From Eubacteriales bacterium (GTDB taxonomy: Bacteria; Bacillota; Clostridia; Lachnospirales; Lachnospiraceae): a DNA stretch of 64,000 bases. Shown here piece after piece: positions 8,979 through 16,715 of this stretch. The stretch covers positions 35,433-99,432 of the forward strand of contig JAUNJF010000010.1 in the NCBI GenBank assembly GCA_030533405.1, given 5' to 3'. The stretch's first letter is position 1, and every line of letters starts with the position of its first letter. The notes under the pieces are model-generated. The model did not search any database. It was not told where the DNA came from and saw nothing but the letters and a program-made list of their open reading frames with translations. The translations under genes and the position numbers were made by a program.

Positions 8979-9698
8979 ATGATAAAGGTTATGATTATAG
9001 AGGATGAAGAGCATATTCGTAAAATCCTTTCGAAAATGGTGGAAAAGGTCGATGGATTTGAAGTTGTCGCACAGGCAGATTCCTTTGCAAGTGCAGTGCA
9101 GGAATTCTCTGTAAAAAGACCTGAGGTTGTCTTTGTAGATGTAGATTTAAATGGTGATAGCGGATTAGAGTGTGCGAAGGTTATGACCAATATTGATTCC
9201 AAATTAAAGGTTATTTTTGCGACAGCGCACAGTGAATATATGGCGAATGCTTTTGAAATCTATGCATTTGATTATCTGGTAAAACCGTTTGATATGGAGC
9301 GTGTACATAAGACCTTACATCGTATTCAGGAGACAATGGATATCCAGGAAGTACAGCATGCGATAGATGGTGATCGTGATCGTTTGTTAATTAAGGGAAA
9401 AGAGCAAATGATATTTGTGGATAAAAAAGATATTGTAATGATTGAGCGCGTGGATCATGCAACAAACATTCTTACAATGGAACAAACATATCGCACTTCT
9501 ACTTCGTTAGCTGATTTGGAGGAAAAACTGAATCATAATTTTATGAGAAGTCATAAATCATATATTATTAATTTGGAGAAAATATCAAGTGTTGAGCCAT
9601 ATGGAAGGTGGACACATATTGTAAAGTTTAACGGAATACAGGATACGGCGTTAATTACTTCGCAAAAATATGATGAGTTAAAAGAGAAATTTGAATAA
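8979..9698 (+). CDS. LytTR-family response regulator
   Basis: The 239-aa protein has an N-terminal receiver domain with the acidic pocket EDE (residues 8-10), presumptive phospho-Asp54 in VFVDVDL, and Lys in YLVKPFD. The C-terminal domain (about 140-239) is LytTR-like, with FMRSHKSYIINLEKI and VKFNGIQ-like strands. LytTR regulators bind direct repeats in promoters of adhesion, peptide or virulence genes. The probable partner is the kinase at 6723-7451. AGGAGATTAAGC precedes the ATG, and an isolated half of the repeat terminus lies at 8943-8956. Confidence 0.9.
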   Translation: MIKVMIIEDEEHIRKILSKMVEKVDGFEVVAQADSFASAVQEFSVKRPEVVFVDVDLNGDSGLECAKVMTNIDSKLKVIFATAHSEYMANAFEIYAFDYLVKPFDMERVHKTLHRIQETMDIQEVQHAIDGDRDRLLIKGKEQMIFVDKKDIVMIERVDHATNILTMEQTYRTSTSLADLEEKLNHNFMRSHKSYIINLEKISSVEPYGRWTHIVKFNGIQDTALITSQKYDELKEKFE

Positions 9699-9737
9699 AG
9701 GATTGCAAAATCAGATTTATGTGAGAAAATATCGTGT

Positions 9738-9766
9738 TTGTAATTCGGTACTATTAATATTATAAT
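9738..9766 (+). promoter_or_regulatory. Strong sigma-A-type promoter for the structured RNA
   Basis: TTGTAA at 9738-9743 and a perfect TATAAT at 9761-9766 are separated by 17 bases. Predicted initiation near 9773 is immediately before the outer stem of the RNA at 9775. Confidence 0.75.
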
Positions 9767-9772
9767 AAATAT

Positions 9773-9890
9773 AGAAGTCCCCAGTTCTTAGTCGAGTGCA
9801 AAGATTTGTTTCAGGTCTTTGTATTGCTCGTGTCCAGGTGCACATGTTGAGAGTAGAGACTGTGAACACGTAGCAGCTGGGGACTTTTTT
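9773..9890 (+). ncRNA. Candidate structured small RNA with three-way junction and terminator
   Basis: The transcript from the promoter above would be about 118 nt. AAGTCCCCAG (9775-9784) pairs perfectly with CTGGGGACTT (9877-9886), followed by a T-run. Two internal hairpins lie inside: GCAAAGA with TCTTTGT extended by GAGT/GCTC, and CGTGT with ACACG enclosing CACA/TGTG. The 3-prime arm plus T-run is an intrinsic terminator. It could be an independent sRNA or a leader that attenuates the DNA glycosylase gene 18 bases further on. It did not match any riboswitch consensus I know. Confidence 0.65.
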
Positions 9891-9908
9891 ATTTTGGAGG
9901 TGTATGAA

Positions 9909-10388
9909 GTGGCATATATTGAACATCCGATTCGTCCAGTATATGATGAGACGTCAAAGATTTTAATATTGGGAAGTTTTCCGTCAGTAAAATCCAGAGA
10001 GCAGATGTTTTTTTATGGGCATCCCAGAAATCGGTTCTGGAAGGTGATGGCGGCTGTTTTTGCAGAGCAGGAACCTGTTACAATAGAAGAGAAAAAAGCA
10101 TTTCTTCTTCGCAATCATATTGCAGTTTGGGATGTGATTTATAGCTGTGATATTCAGGGGTCTGCAGATAGTTCGATTCGAAATGTCGTACCAACAGACT
10201 TGCAATCTATCATTGCGCAGACACAGATTACGCAGGTGTATTGTAATGGAAAAACCTCCGGAGCATATTATGCAAAATATCAATACAAGAACACAGGAAT
10301 AGAGGCAACCACATTACCATCAACAAGTCCTGCAAACGCTGCGTGGAGTTTGGAAAAATTGGTGGAGGCATGGAGTCAGATTGTATAG
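9909..10388 (+). CDS. DNA-deoxyinosine glycosylase (UDG superfamily)
   Basis: The 159-aa protein shows features of the hypoxanthine-DNA glycosylase branch of the uracil-DNA glycosylase superfamily: ILGSFPS near residue 20, GHPRNRFW at about 41, and the C-terminal LPSTSPANA loop. It would excise deaminated bases for base excision repair. The GTG at 9909 has GGAGG eight bases upstream; an in-frame ATG at 9819 lies within the structured RNA and has no ribosome binding site. Neighbouring genes do not form an obvious repair operon. Expression may depend on read-through of the RNA terminator. Confidence 0.85.
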   Translation: MAYIEHPIRPVYDETSKILILGSFPSVKSREQMFFYGHPRNRFWKVMAAVFAEQEPVTIEEKKAFLLRNHIAVWDVIYSCDIQGSADSSIRNVVPTDLQSIIAQTQITQVYCNGKTSGAYYAKYQYKNTGIEATTLPSTSPANAAWSLEKLVEAWSQIV

Positions 10389-10434
10389 GATTTTTCATAA
10401 TGCCACATACTAACAAAAAAAGTTGGAGGACATT

Positions 10435-10605
10435 ATGAAAATAACAGATAAAAAGAAACCTGTTTCTACGATTCCAGATGGTGTGTGGGAAAGCAGTCGT
10501 CCAAATGAAGACGAGCATCAGGAACGAATGCAGATGAAAGCATCAACGGATTTGCAGGGAAATGGATATCCTGAAAAAACGAAAAATGCAGATAGTGAAA
10601 TGTGA
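10435..10605 (+). CDS. Small hydrophilic protein of unknown function
   Basis: This 56-aa ORF starts MKITDKKKPV and has GGAGG seven bases before its ATG, which supports translation. The peptide is highly charged, with no hydrophobic segment and no cysteine, and probably disordered. It lies 46 bases after the DNA glycosylase gene and may be co-transcribed. No function can be proposed. Confidence 0.6.
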   Translation: MKITDKKKPVSTIPDGVWESSRPNEDEHQERMQMKASTDLQGNGYPEKTKNADSEM

Positions 10606-10656
10606 AAGAAATGAGAATATCGCGACAAAAAATGATAAGTTTGTGGACATTTTCGT

Positions 10657-10665
10657 TGTTATAAT
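10657..10665 (+). promoter_or_regulatory. Extended -10 promoter for the MATE gene
   Basis: TGTTATAAT at 10657-10665 is a perfect -10 hexamer with the TGn extension; the -35 region is weak. Initiation near 10672 leaves a leader of about 48 bases before the GTG start. Confidence 0.55.
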
Positions 10666-10719
10666 GTACCATGCAAATGATATAGGAATGATAATAACGA
10701 AGAGAAGGGTGCGATATAC

Positions 10720-12054
10720 GTGAAAGAAAAAGTATTAAATATGACAGAGGGAAATCCAACGAGGTTGCTTATTATTTTTGCAATACCGATGATGATTGGT
10801 AACATTTTTCAGCAGTTTTATAATGTTGTGGATTCGGTTATTGTAGGAAGATTGGTTGGTGCGGATGCATTGGCTGCAATTGGAACAACTGGTTCGATTT
10901 CCTTTTTGTTTTTTGCATTGTGTAATGGAATTGGTTCTGGTGGAGGAATTATCACCTCGCAACATTTTGGAGCGGGAGATGACAGTCAGGTAAAAAGTTG
11001 TATTGCAAATACAGCATACATTATGTTGGCATTTCCGTTGGTTGTCGGAACGGTTGCATTTTTTCTTGCAAAACCGCTTTTGCAATTGTTAGAGACACCA
11101 GAGGATATTATGCATGATGCTTTGGTGTATCTTCAGGTAATGTGCGTTGGCTTGGTGTTTGTATCAGTATATAATTATGTGTCATCGATGCTTCGTGCAT
11201 TAGGCGATTCCAAGTCGCCACTTTATTTTTTGATTTTTTCTTGTGTTTTAAATACAATTCTCGATTTTGTTTTTGTAAAATATTTGCATTTAGCTGTATT
11301 TGGTGCAGCGATAGCAACTCTGATTTCACAGTTTGTATCGGGCGTCCTTTCACTTGCTTATGCGATACGATATAATTCATATTTCAAATTAGAAAAAAAG
11401 GATTTGAAATTCGATATGAATTTGGTTAAGAGTATTGTTCGAATTGGAATACCGCTTTCATTACAGTTTTCGTTGATTGCGATTTCTTGTATGGCATTGC
11501 AACGAGTTGTGAATTCGTTTGGTGCTGTTGCTGTTGCGGCATTTACAGCAACTAGCAGAATTGAGCAGGTGATTCATCAGCCATATCAGACATTGAGTGC
11601 AGCATTATCAACCTATACAGGTCAGAATTATGGTGCGAAGAAGAATGATCGATTGACATTAGGATATCGAAAAGGTATGAAGTTGATGGCAATTTTTACA
11701 GTTATGATGTTGCCGATTATGCAGGTGTTTGGTAAGCAGATTACAGCGATTTTCGTTAAGGATGCAGAGGTAATTGCAATGGGTGCAAAAGCACTTCAGA
11801 TTACGAGTTGGTTCTATATTTTCCTTGGTATTATTTATATCGTTCGTGCGGTATTAAATGGTGTAGGAGATGCGTTTTTTGCTTTGTTAAATGGAATTGT
11901 GGAGGTCGTAGGACGTTTCACGGTACCGATTGCCCTTACAACGATTCCTATGATAGGATTGTGGGGAATATGGTGGTCTGTTGGTGTTGTATGGTTTGTG
12001 AGTGCATTGACAGCGTGGCTTCGTTACTTGAAATTTAAAAGAAAATTAGCCTGA
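10720..12054 (+). CDS. MATE-family multidrug/sodium antiporter
   Basis: The 444-aa protein is the usual length for the MATE family and is almost wholly hydrophobic, consistent with 12 membrane helices. It begins with the family-typical EGNPTRLLIIFAIP and FQQFYNVVDSVIVGR segments, repeated as an inexact second half near residue 230. Such pumps expel cationic drugs or metabolites in exchange for Na+ or H+. The GTG at 10720 has AGAAGGG upstream; an ATG seven codons later is possible. The metallophosphoesterase gene follows after 14 bases and is probably in the same operon. Confidence 0.92.
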   Translation: MKEKVLNMTEGNPTRLLIIFAIPMMIGNIFQQFYNVVDSVIVGRLVGADALAAIGTTGSISFLFFALCNGIGSGGGIITSQHFGAGDDSQVKSCIANTAYIMLAFPLVVGTVAFFLAKPLLQLLETPEDIMHDALVYLQVMCVGLVFVSVYNYVSSMLRALGDSKSPLYFLIFSCVLNTILDFVFVKYLHLAVFGAAIATLISQFVSGVLSLAYAIRYNSYFKLEKKDLKFDMNLVKSIVRIGIPLSLQFSLIAISCMALQRVVNSFGAVAVAAFTATSRIEQVIHQPYQTLSAALSTYTGQNYGAKKNDRLTLGYRKGMKLMAIFTVMMLPIMQVFGKQITAIFVKDAEVIAMGAKALQITSWFYIFLGIIYIVRAVLNGVGDAFFALLNGIVEVVGRFTVPIALTTIPMIGLWGIWWSVGVVWFVSALTAWLRYLKFKRKLA

Positions 12055-12068
12055 TCAGGAGGTAGTAT

Positions 12069-13175
12069 ATGCTTTGGATTATTATTTTTTTGGTAAGTAT
12101 GACTGTGGCGGTTGCACTGTTTGCTTATTTGGTTTCGCGCATTTCAAAATTTAATATGATGAAAAGTTTGCTTCCTAAAAAGAAAATTTGGAAAATCCTA
12201 TGCAGTATGGGGATTATTTTGCTGCCGACGGCATTGCTTAGTTATTTGTGGAGTCCGACCAATGGTGTGGTTGTACTCATTCATTTGGGTGTGATTTGGC
12301 TTCTTTGTGATTTGGTTGGATGGATGATTCAGAAAAAGAAACCTTATCATGGTAAGTGCTATTTCGCAGGTGTTACTGCTTTGGTTACAACATTTGCAGT
12401 ACTTTCATGTGGATGGTATTTGGCGCATCATGTATGGCAGACAGATTACATAGTAAAAACGGATAAAAATGTAAATGGATTACGCATTGTGCAGTTTGCA
12501 GATTCTCATGTGGGAACCACCTTTCATGCAGATGGGTTTGCGAAGCATATGGAAGCGATTCAGGCTTTGCAGCCGGACGTGGTTTTGATTACTGGTGATT
12601 TTGTAGATGATAGCACAACGAGGGAGGACATGATTGCGAGTTGTGCAGCACTTGGCACACTGCATCCAACGTATGGTGTATATTTTTCATTTGGAAACCA
12701 TGATAAGGGATATTATGGTGAGGCACATCGTGGATATAATGCAGAGGATTTGATCGATGAGTTGGAGAAAAATGGAGTGCATGTGTTACAGGACGAAGTA
12801 GAGCTGATTCGAGATGAGTATTATATTATTGGTCGTCAAGATTATTCAGAGGAACAGGCTGGTAATGGACGAAAAGATATGGATGCGCTATTACAGGGGC
12901 TTGATCCCCAAAAGTATATGATTGTTATGGATCATCAGCCACATGATTATGAGAATCAGCAGGGAAAAGTGGACTTGGTGCTTTCTGGACATACGCATGG
13001 AGGACAGTTTTTCCCAATTACATATGTGGGTGAGTGGATTGGAGAAAATGATCGAACTTACGGATTCGAAGAACGTGAAAAGAGTGATTTTATTGTAACC
13101 TCTGGAATATCGGATTGGGAAATCAAATTTAAAACAGGTTGTAAATCTGAGTATGTGGTAATTGATATTGAGTAG
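12069..13175 (+). CDS. Membrane-anchored metallophosphoesterase (YkuE/YaeI-like)
   Basis: The 368-aa protein has N-terminal membrane helices (residues about 2-22, 42-62, 65-85 and 100-120) and then a calcineurin-like phosphoesterase domain. Its metal-binding motifs are in order: FADSHVGT, GDFVDD, GNHD and SGHTHGGQ. Relatives remove phosphate from lipid or cell-wall-linked substrates such as UDP-diacylglucosamine. AGGAGG stands before the ATG. Its TAG stop codon is also the first base triplet of a short TIR-like repeat at 13173-13201. Confidence 0.9.
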   Translation: MLWIIIFLVSMTVAVALFAYLVSRISKFNMMKSLLPKKKIWKILCSMGIILLPTALLSYLWSPTNGVVVLIHLGVIWLLCDLVGWMIQKKKPYHGKCYFAGVTALVTTFAVLSCGWYLAHHVWQTDYIVKTDKNVNGLRIVQFADSHVGTTFHADGFAKHMEAIQALQPDVVLITGDFVDDSTTREDMIASCAALGTLHPTYGVYFSFGNHDKGYYGEAHRGYNAEDLIDELEKNGVHVLQDEVELIRDEYYIIGRQDYSEEQAGNGRKDMDALLQGLDPQKYMIVMDHQPHDYENQQGKVDLVLSGHTHGGQFFPITYVGEWIGENDRTYGFEEREKSDFIVTSGISDWEIKFKTGCKSEYVVIDIE

Positions 13176-13201
13176 GTAATTGAGGGTTTCGTAATTACAT
13201 A
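13173..13201. repeat. Minimal TIR-like repeat fragment
   Basis: TAGGTAATT at 13173-13181 faces GGGTTTCGTAATTACATA at 13184-13201. The two ends match the terminal sequence of the 19.80 kb element most closely, joined with the interior missing. It begins in the stop codon of the preceding gene. Confidence 0.5.
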
Positions 13202-13220
13202 GAGAAATAATAAGAGTAAG

Positions 13221-13245
13221 GGAACGCAGAGATGCGTTCCTTTTT
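13221..13245 (+). terminator. Intrinsic terminator of the MATE/phosphoesterase operon
   Basis: GGAACGCA (13221-13228) pairs with TGCGTTCC (13233-13240), four-base loop, followed directly by TTTTT. Confidence 0.85.
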
Positions 13246-13260
13246 GTATTTGTGGGGAAG

Positions 13261-13298
13261 TATCTTACCTTACAAAATTGTAAGGTTTCTGTAAGATA
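13261..13298. promoter_or_regulatory. Candidate BceR-family operator
   Basis: TTACAAAATTGTAA at 13270-13283 fits the TNACA-N4-TGTAA consensus known for BceR-like regulators. It is nested in a wider dyad, TATCTTAC (13261-13268) with GTAAGATA (13291-13298). It stands about 380 bases before the ABC ATPase start, and the cognate-type regulator is encoded at 18091-18798. Binding is inferred from the consensus. Confidence 0.65.
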
Positions 13299-13346
13299 AA
13301 AAAATGGATGGATATATTCCTCCATGATAATATGACACTATCGGAT

Positions 13347-13631
13347 AAATAATTGCGAAACTCAATTTGCGATTTTTGTGTTGTACAATATTAACAAATC
13401 CAAGTTGGGTCGTAAGGGTAGCATCAGCATGTTAGCACATACTGATAAGTCGTTGTCACATTCCAAGGCACTTCGTGCGTGTGACAACTTTCACTTAATT
13501 GCAAATGTAGCGGTACATAAGGTAGCAAAGTACGCTACCTAAGTACCGACATTCGCAAATATCCCAACTTAGATAGTTGTTAATATAAGTACAACATAAA
13601 TTTACAAGTTGAGAGTTTCGCAATTATTTTA
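13347..13631. repeat. Full-length structured TIR element (about 285 bp)
   Basis: The element is bounded by ATAATTGCGAAACTC and its inverse, with imperfect terminal inverted repeats of about 45 bases that include GTTGTAC/GTACAAC. Inside is a stem AAGTTGGG (13402-13409) with CCCAACTT (13563-13570), enclosing three hairpins: ATCAG/CTGAT, GTTGTCACA/TGTGACAAC, and GGTAC-AGGTAGC/GCTACCT-GTACC. It encodes no protein. It could be a MITE-like mobile element or a structured RNA in the leader of the ABC operon. Confidence 0.8.
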
Positions 13632-13665
13632 TATGGATATGAGTGTAGATATGGAGGATAGAAAG

Positions 13666-14436
13666 ATGGGTAAAGTACTCGAGGTAATAAATGCAGAGAA
13701 ATACTACGGTGAGAAAGGGAATTTAACAAAAGCATTAAATGATGTCAGCTTTTCTGTGGAGCAGGGGGAGTTTGTAGGAATTATGGGTGCCAGTGGAAGT
13801 GGTAAGACAACCCTTTTAAATTGTATTTCTACTATTGATCGTTTGACTGGTGGACAGGTATTGATTGAGGAAAAAAATATCGTTGGATTAAGAGGAGAAA
13901 AATTAAACCAGTTTCGAAGAGATTACCTTGGGTTTATATTTCAGGATTTCAACTTGTTAGATACCATGACAGCTTATGAAAATATTGCGCTTGCGCTTAC
14001 GATTCAAAATCGAAAGGTAAAAGATTTAGATGAAATTATTAAAAAAACAGCAGTTGCGTTAGGGATTGAGGATGTACTTGAAAAATATCCATATCAAATG
14101 TCTGGCGGACAAAAACAGCGTGTGGCATGTGCGAGAGCGGTTGTAACAGAGCCAAAGCTCATTTTGGCGGATGAGCCAACGGGTGCATTAGATTCGAAGG
14201 CTTCCAAGATGCTTTTGGAAAGTATGAAAACATTAAATGAAGAAATGGAGTCAACGATTTTGATGGTTACGCATGACGCATTTACAGCAAGCTATGCATC
14301 TCGCATCATTTTTATTAAAGATGGAAAAATCTTTTCTGAAATTCGAAAGGATGAGAAGGAAAGTCGAAAAGAGTTCTTTGCCAAAATTATAGATGTCATG
14401 AGTGTATTAGGAGGTGACTTGAATGAACTCGTTTAA
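13666..14436 (+). CDS. Bce-type ABC transporter ATP-binding protein
   Basis: The 256-aa protein is an ABC ATPase of the MacB/BceA group. Walker A GASGSGKTT lies at residues 41-49, the signature is MSGGQKQR, and Walker B is LILADEP. BceA-type ATPases power permeases that remove antimicrobial peptides from lipid II cycle intermediates. An ATG at 13666 with GGAGG eight bases upstream is preferred to the longer frame starting in the repeat element. It overlaps the permease gene by 14 bases, and the two-component genes lie 1.6 kb downstream. Confidence 0.9.
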   Translation: MGKVLEVINAEKYYGEKGNLTKALNDVSFSVEQGEFVGIMGASGSGKTTLLNCISTIDRLTGGQVLIEEKNIVGLRGEKLNQFRRDYLGFIFQDFNLLDTMTAYENIALALTIQNRKVKDLDEIIKKTAVALGIEDVLEKYPYQMSGGQKQRVACARAVVTEPKLILADEPTGALDSKASKMLLESMKTLNEEMESTILMVTHDAFTASYASRIIFIKDGKIFSEIRKDEKESRKEFFAKIIDVMSVLGGDLNELV

Positions 14437-16459
14437 AATCTCTCTCAAAAATATAAAGAAAAGTTGGAAAGATTATTCCGTATATTTCATGACATTAATT
14501 ATCGGTGTTGCGATTTTTTATATGTTTAATTCAATTGGCCATCAAAAGTTTATGGAGGATTTATCAAGCTCTGGAAGTGAAATTGTAAAATTATTAACCA
14601 GTGTGATTGAGGGTGTGTCGATTGCTGTGGCTTTCGTACTTGGATTGTTGATGGTTTATGCAAATCATTTTTTGATTAAGCGAAGAAAAAAAGAGTTTGG
14701 TGTCTATATGATGCTTGGCATGGGGAAGAATACCATATCTAAAATTATTATGGGAGAAACCTTGATTGTTGGAGCAATATCCTTAGTGGCTGGAATTGTT
14801 TTTGGTATTTTTGGTTCACAGTTTTTGTCAATCTTGGTTGGGAAAATGTTTTTGGCAGATGTGACAAAGTATACATTTTTGTTTTCAGGAAAGGCAATGC
14901 TTAAAACAATCATTAATTTTGCAATTATTTACTTGGTTGTGTTGATTTTTAATACAGCAATCATTTCAAAATACAGATTAATTGATTTGTTAAATGCTGG
15001 AAAAAAGGGTGAAAAACATATTTTAAAAAATCCTGTTGTTTGTGTGATTTTGTTTGTGATTTCTGCTTTGGTTTTGGGAAATGCATATTACCATGTTGGA
15101 ATCGATGCAGAGAATCTTGGTCGTAGTCAGTTTTTAGTACAACTTTTGTGTGGAATTGTAGCGACATTTTTATTGTTTTGGTCGCTTGCGGGATTTTTGT
15201 TGGAAGCATTTAAGAAGACAAAAGGATTATATTTTAAAGGCTTGCATTCTTTTGTGGTTCGCCAGTTTTGCTCCAATATTAATTCATCTGCATTTGCTAT
15301 GGCAGTGATTAGCTTGATGTTGTTTATGGCAATGAGTGCTTTTTCGCTTGGTTTTTCTATTCGAAATAAGTTAAATGAGGATTTGGAAAAAAAGGTTCCT
15401 GTAGATGTTACACTAGAGTATGACAAGGGAAAATTGACAAAGTTATTTAAGAAAAAAGGGTATTCAGTAGATACATGGTTGCAGGATGATTATGTGCAAG
15501 TTAAGCTTTATAAAAATAAAAAGATAACCATTGCGGATACGTTGGGAAGCATTATGACTGTTGCAAAGGAACAATTTCCTTATGCAAAATGGAATTTGCC
15601 AGCTACGGTAATGAAGTTGTCAGATTACAATAAGATTGCCGAACTGTATGGAGTTGAGAAGCTTTCTTTAGGACAGAGTGAATATGCGATGCTTTGCGAT
15701 ATACGAATGATTAAGGAATTGATGGATCAGGCAATTGCAGAGGAAAACACATTAGAGGTTGGCAAATATTCTCTTACGAGTGCATATGACGAATGTCAAA
15801 ATGTTTTTTTGGTGATGTCATTCACTTCATCCAATATGGGAATTGTAGTGTTGCCTGATGAAGTTGTGGAGGATTCTGCTACAAAATTTAAGTCAAATGG
15901 TTATTTTCTAGCAGGGAATTATATGGAAACGGGAAGAAAGGCAAAGCGTGAAATCGACAAAAAAGTCGATGAAATTGCAAAACCGCTTTCGGAAACAGAC
16001 TGGACAGCAAGCAATGTTGAACTTGCACCAATGACATATGCGACAAGAAATGCAGTGTTGGATTCGAGCAGTGGACTGTCGGTATTAAGTGTATTTCTTG
16101 TATTATACATTGGACTTGTGTTTATTATTTCCAGTGCAGCTATTCTTGCACTAAAAGCACTTTCGGATGCGATCGATTCGACAACGAAGTACGAAATTTT
16201 AAGTAAAATTGGTGCAGGTAAAAATATGATGACAAAGGCATTATTTACACAGACTCTGGTTCACTTTGGATTACCACTTTTGGTAGCGGTGGTACATTCT
16301 GTGTTTGGATTGATGTTTGCAAAGACCACGCTTGCAATTATGGAACTTGATAGCATGTTTTCTGGTGTTGGCTCTACTGTAGTAATCATGTTGCTTGTAT
16401 ATGGAGGTTATATGATGGCAACCTATTTTGGATGTCGCCGCGTTATTAATATAGACTAA
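14423..16459 (+). CDS. Bce-type ABC transporter permease
   Basis: The 678-aa protein has the size and layout of BceB permeases: an N-terminal membrane helix with KNIKKSWKDYSVYF, a first FtsX-like block of helices (residues about 55-320), a large extracellular region of about 200 residues (about 320-530), and C-terminal FtsX helices (about 545-678). The extracellular part usually contacts the peptide antibiotic and signals to a BceS-like kinase. A fitting kinase with a short sensor loop is encoded at 18795-19793. The overlap with the ATPase gene indicates translational coupling. Confidence 0.9.
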   Translation: MNSFKISLKNIKKSWKDYSVYFMTLIIGVAIFYMFNSIGHQKFMEDLSSSGSEIVKLLTSVIEGVSIAVAFVLGLLMVYANHFLIKRRKKEFGVYMMLGMGKNTISKIIMGETLIVGAISLVAGIVFGIFGSQFLSILVGKMFLADVTKYTFLFSGKAMLKTIINFAIIYLVVLIFNTAIISKYRLIDLLNAGKKGEKHILKNPVVCVILFVISALVLGNAYYHVGIDAENLGRSQFLVQLLCGIVATFLLFWSLAGFLLEAFKKTKGLYFKGLHSFVVRQFCSNINSSAFAMAVISLMLFMAMSAFSLGFSIRNKLNEDLEKKVPVDVTLEYDKGKLTKLFKKKGYSVDTWLQDDYVQVKLYKNKKITIADTLGSIMTVAKEQFPYAKWNLPATVMKLSDYNKIAELYGVEKLSLGQSEYAMLCDIRMIKELMDQAIAEENTLEVGKYSLTSAYDECQNVFLVMSFTSSNMGIVVLPDEVVEDSATKFKSNGYFLAGNYMETGRKAKREIDKKVDEIAKPLSETDWTASNVELAPMTYATRNAVLDSSSGLSVLSVFLVLYIGLVFIISSAAILALKALSDAIDSTTKYEILSKIGAGKNMMTKALFTQTLVHFGLPLLVAVVHSVFGLMFAKTTLAIMELDSMFSGVGSTVVIMLLVYGGYMMATYFGCRRVINID

Positions 16460-16470
16460 TGCGTGGGATT

Positions 16471-16683
16471 TAGGTAATTGTGAAACTCAATTTAGTATGT
16501 TGAATGTTGTACATATTTAACAAACCATGACGGACACGTTCTCACTTCTTTCGTACGCAGCAGTACTAAATTTGTGCAATGAATGCACTCATTAAGTACT
16601 GGCGTACTCAAAGAGTCCTTTCACGGTTCTTGTTAATTATGTACAACTTAAACATAAATAATTGAGAGTTTCACAATTACCTA
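16471..16683. repeat. Structured TIR element (213 bp)
   Basis: The element begins TAGGTAATTGTGAAACTC and ends with the exact inverse. The repeats continue imperfectly to about 50 bases, again with TTGTACA and TGTACAA. Internal nested stems are GTACGC (16553)/GCGTAC (16602), CAGTACT (16561)/AGTACTG (16595) and GTGCA (16574)/TGCAC (16584). The G-to-A/C-to-T changes at both ends relative to the other copies keep the pairing intact. It fills most of the gap before the esterase-like gene. Confidence 0.8.
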
Positions 16684-16715
16684 GAATGAGAATATACAGG
16701 AAAGGATAAAATGGA

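Larger units (their letters stand above)
13176..13665. other. Long intergenic leader region of the Bce module
   Basis: These 490 bases contain no credible ORF. They hold a terminator, a BceR-type operator and a full-length structured TIR element, each listed separately. The transcript of the ABC genes must either begin in or pass through the element. Confidence 0.7.

Noticed and set aside
9773-9890. Known riboswitch or 6S RNA
   Set aside because: The conserved cores of the purine, TPP, c-di-GMP, THF and lysine classes are not visible, and the shape is a three-way junction rather than the long bulged hairpin of 6S RNA.
9819-9908. N-terminal extension of the DNA glycosylase from an upstream ATG
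   Set aside because: The extension would be encoded within the structured RNA and terminator stem, lacks a ribosome binding site, and the GTG at 9909 has a strong one.
13347-13631. Transposon with a transposase or a CRISPR array
   Set aside because: No ORF of useful length lies inside, and the internal repeats are inverted pairs rather than regularly spaced direct repeats.
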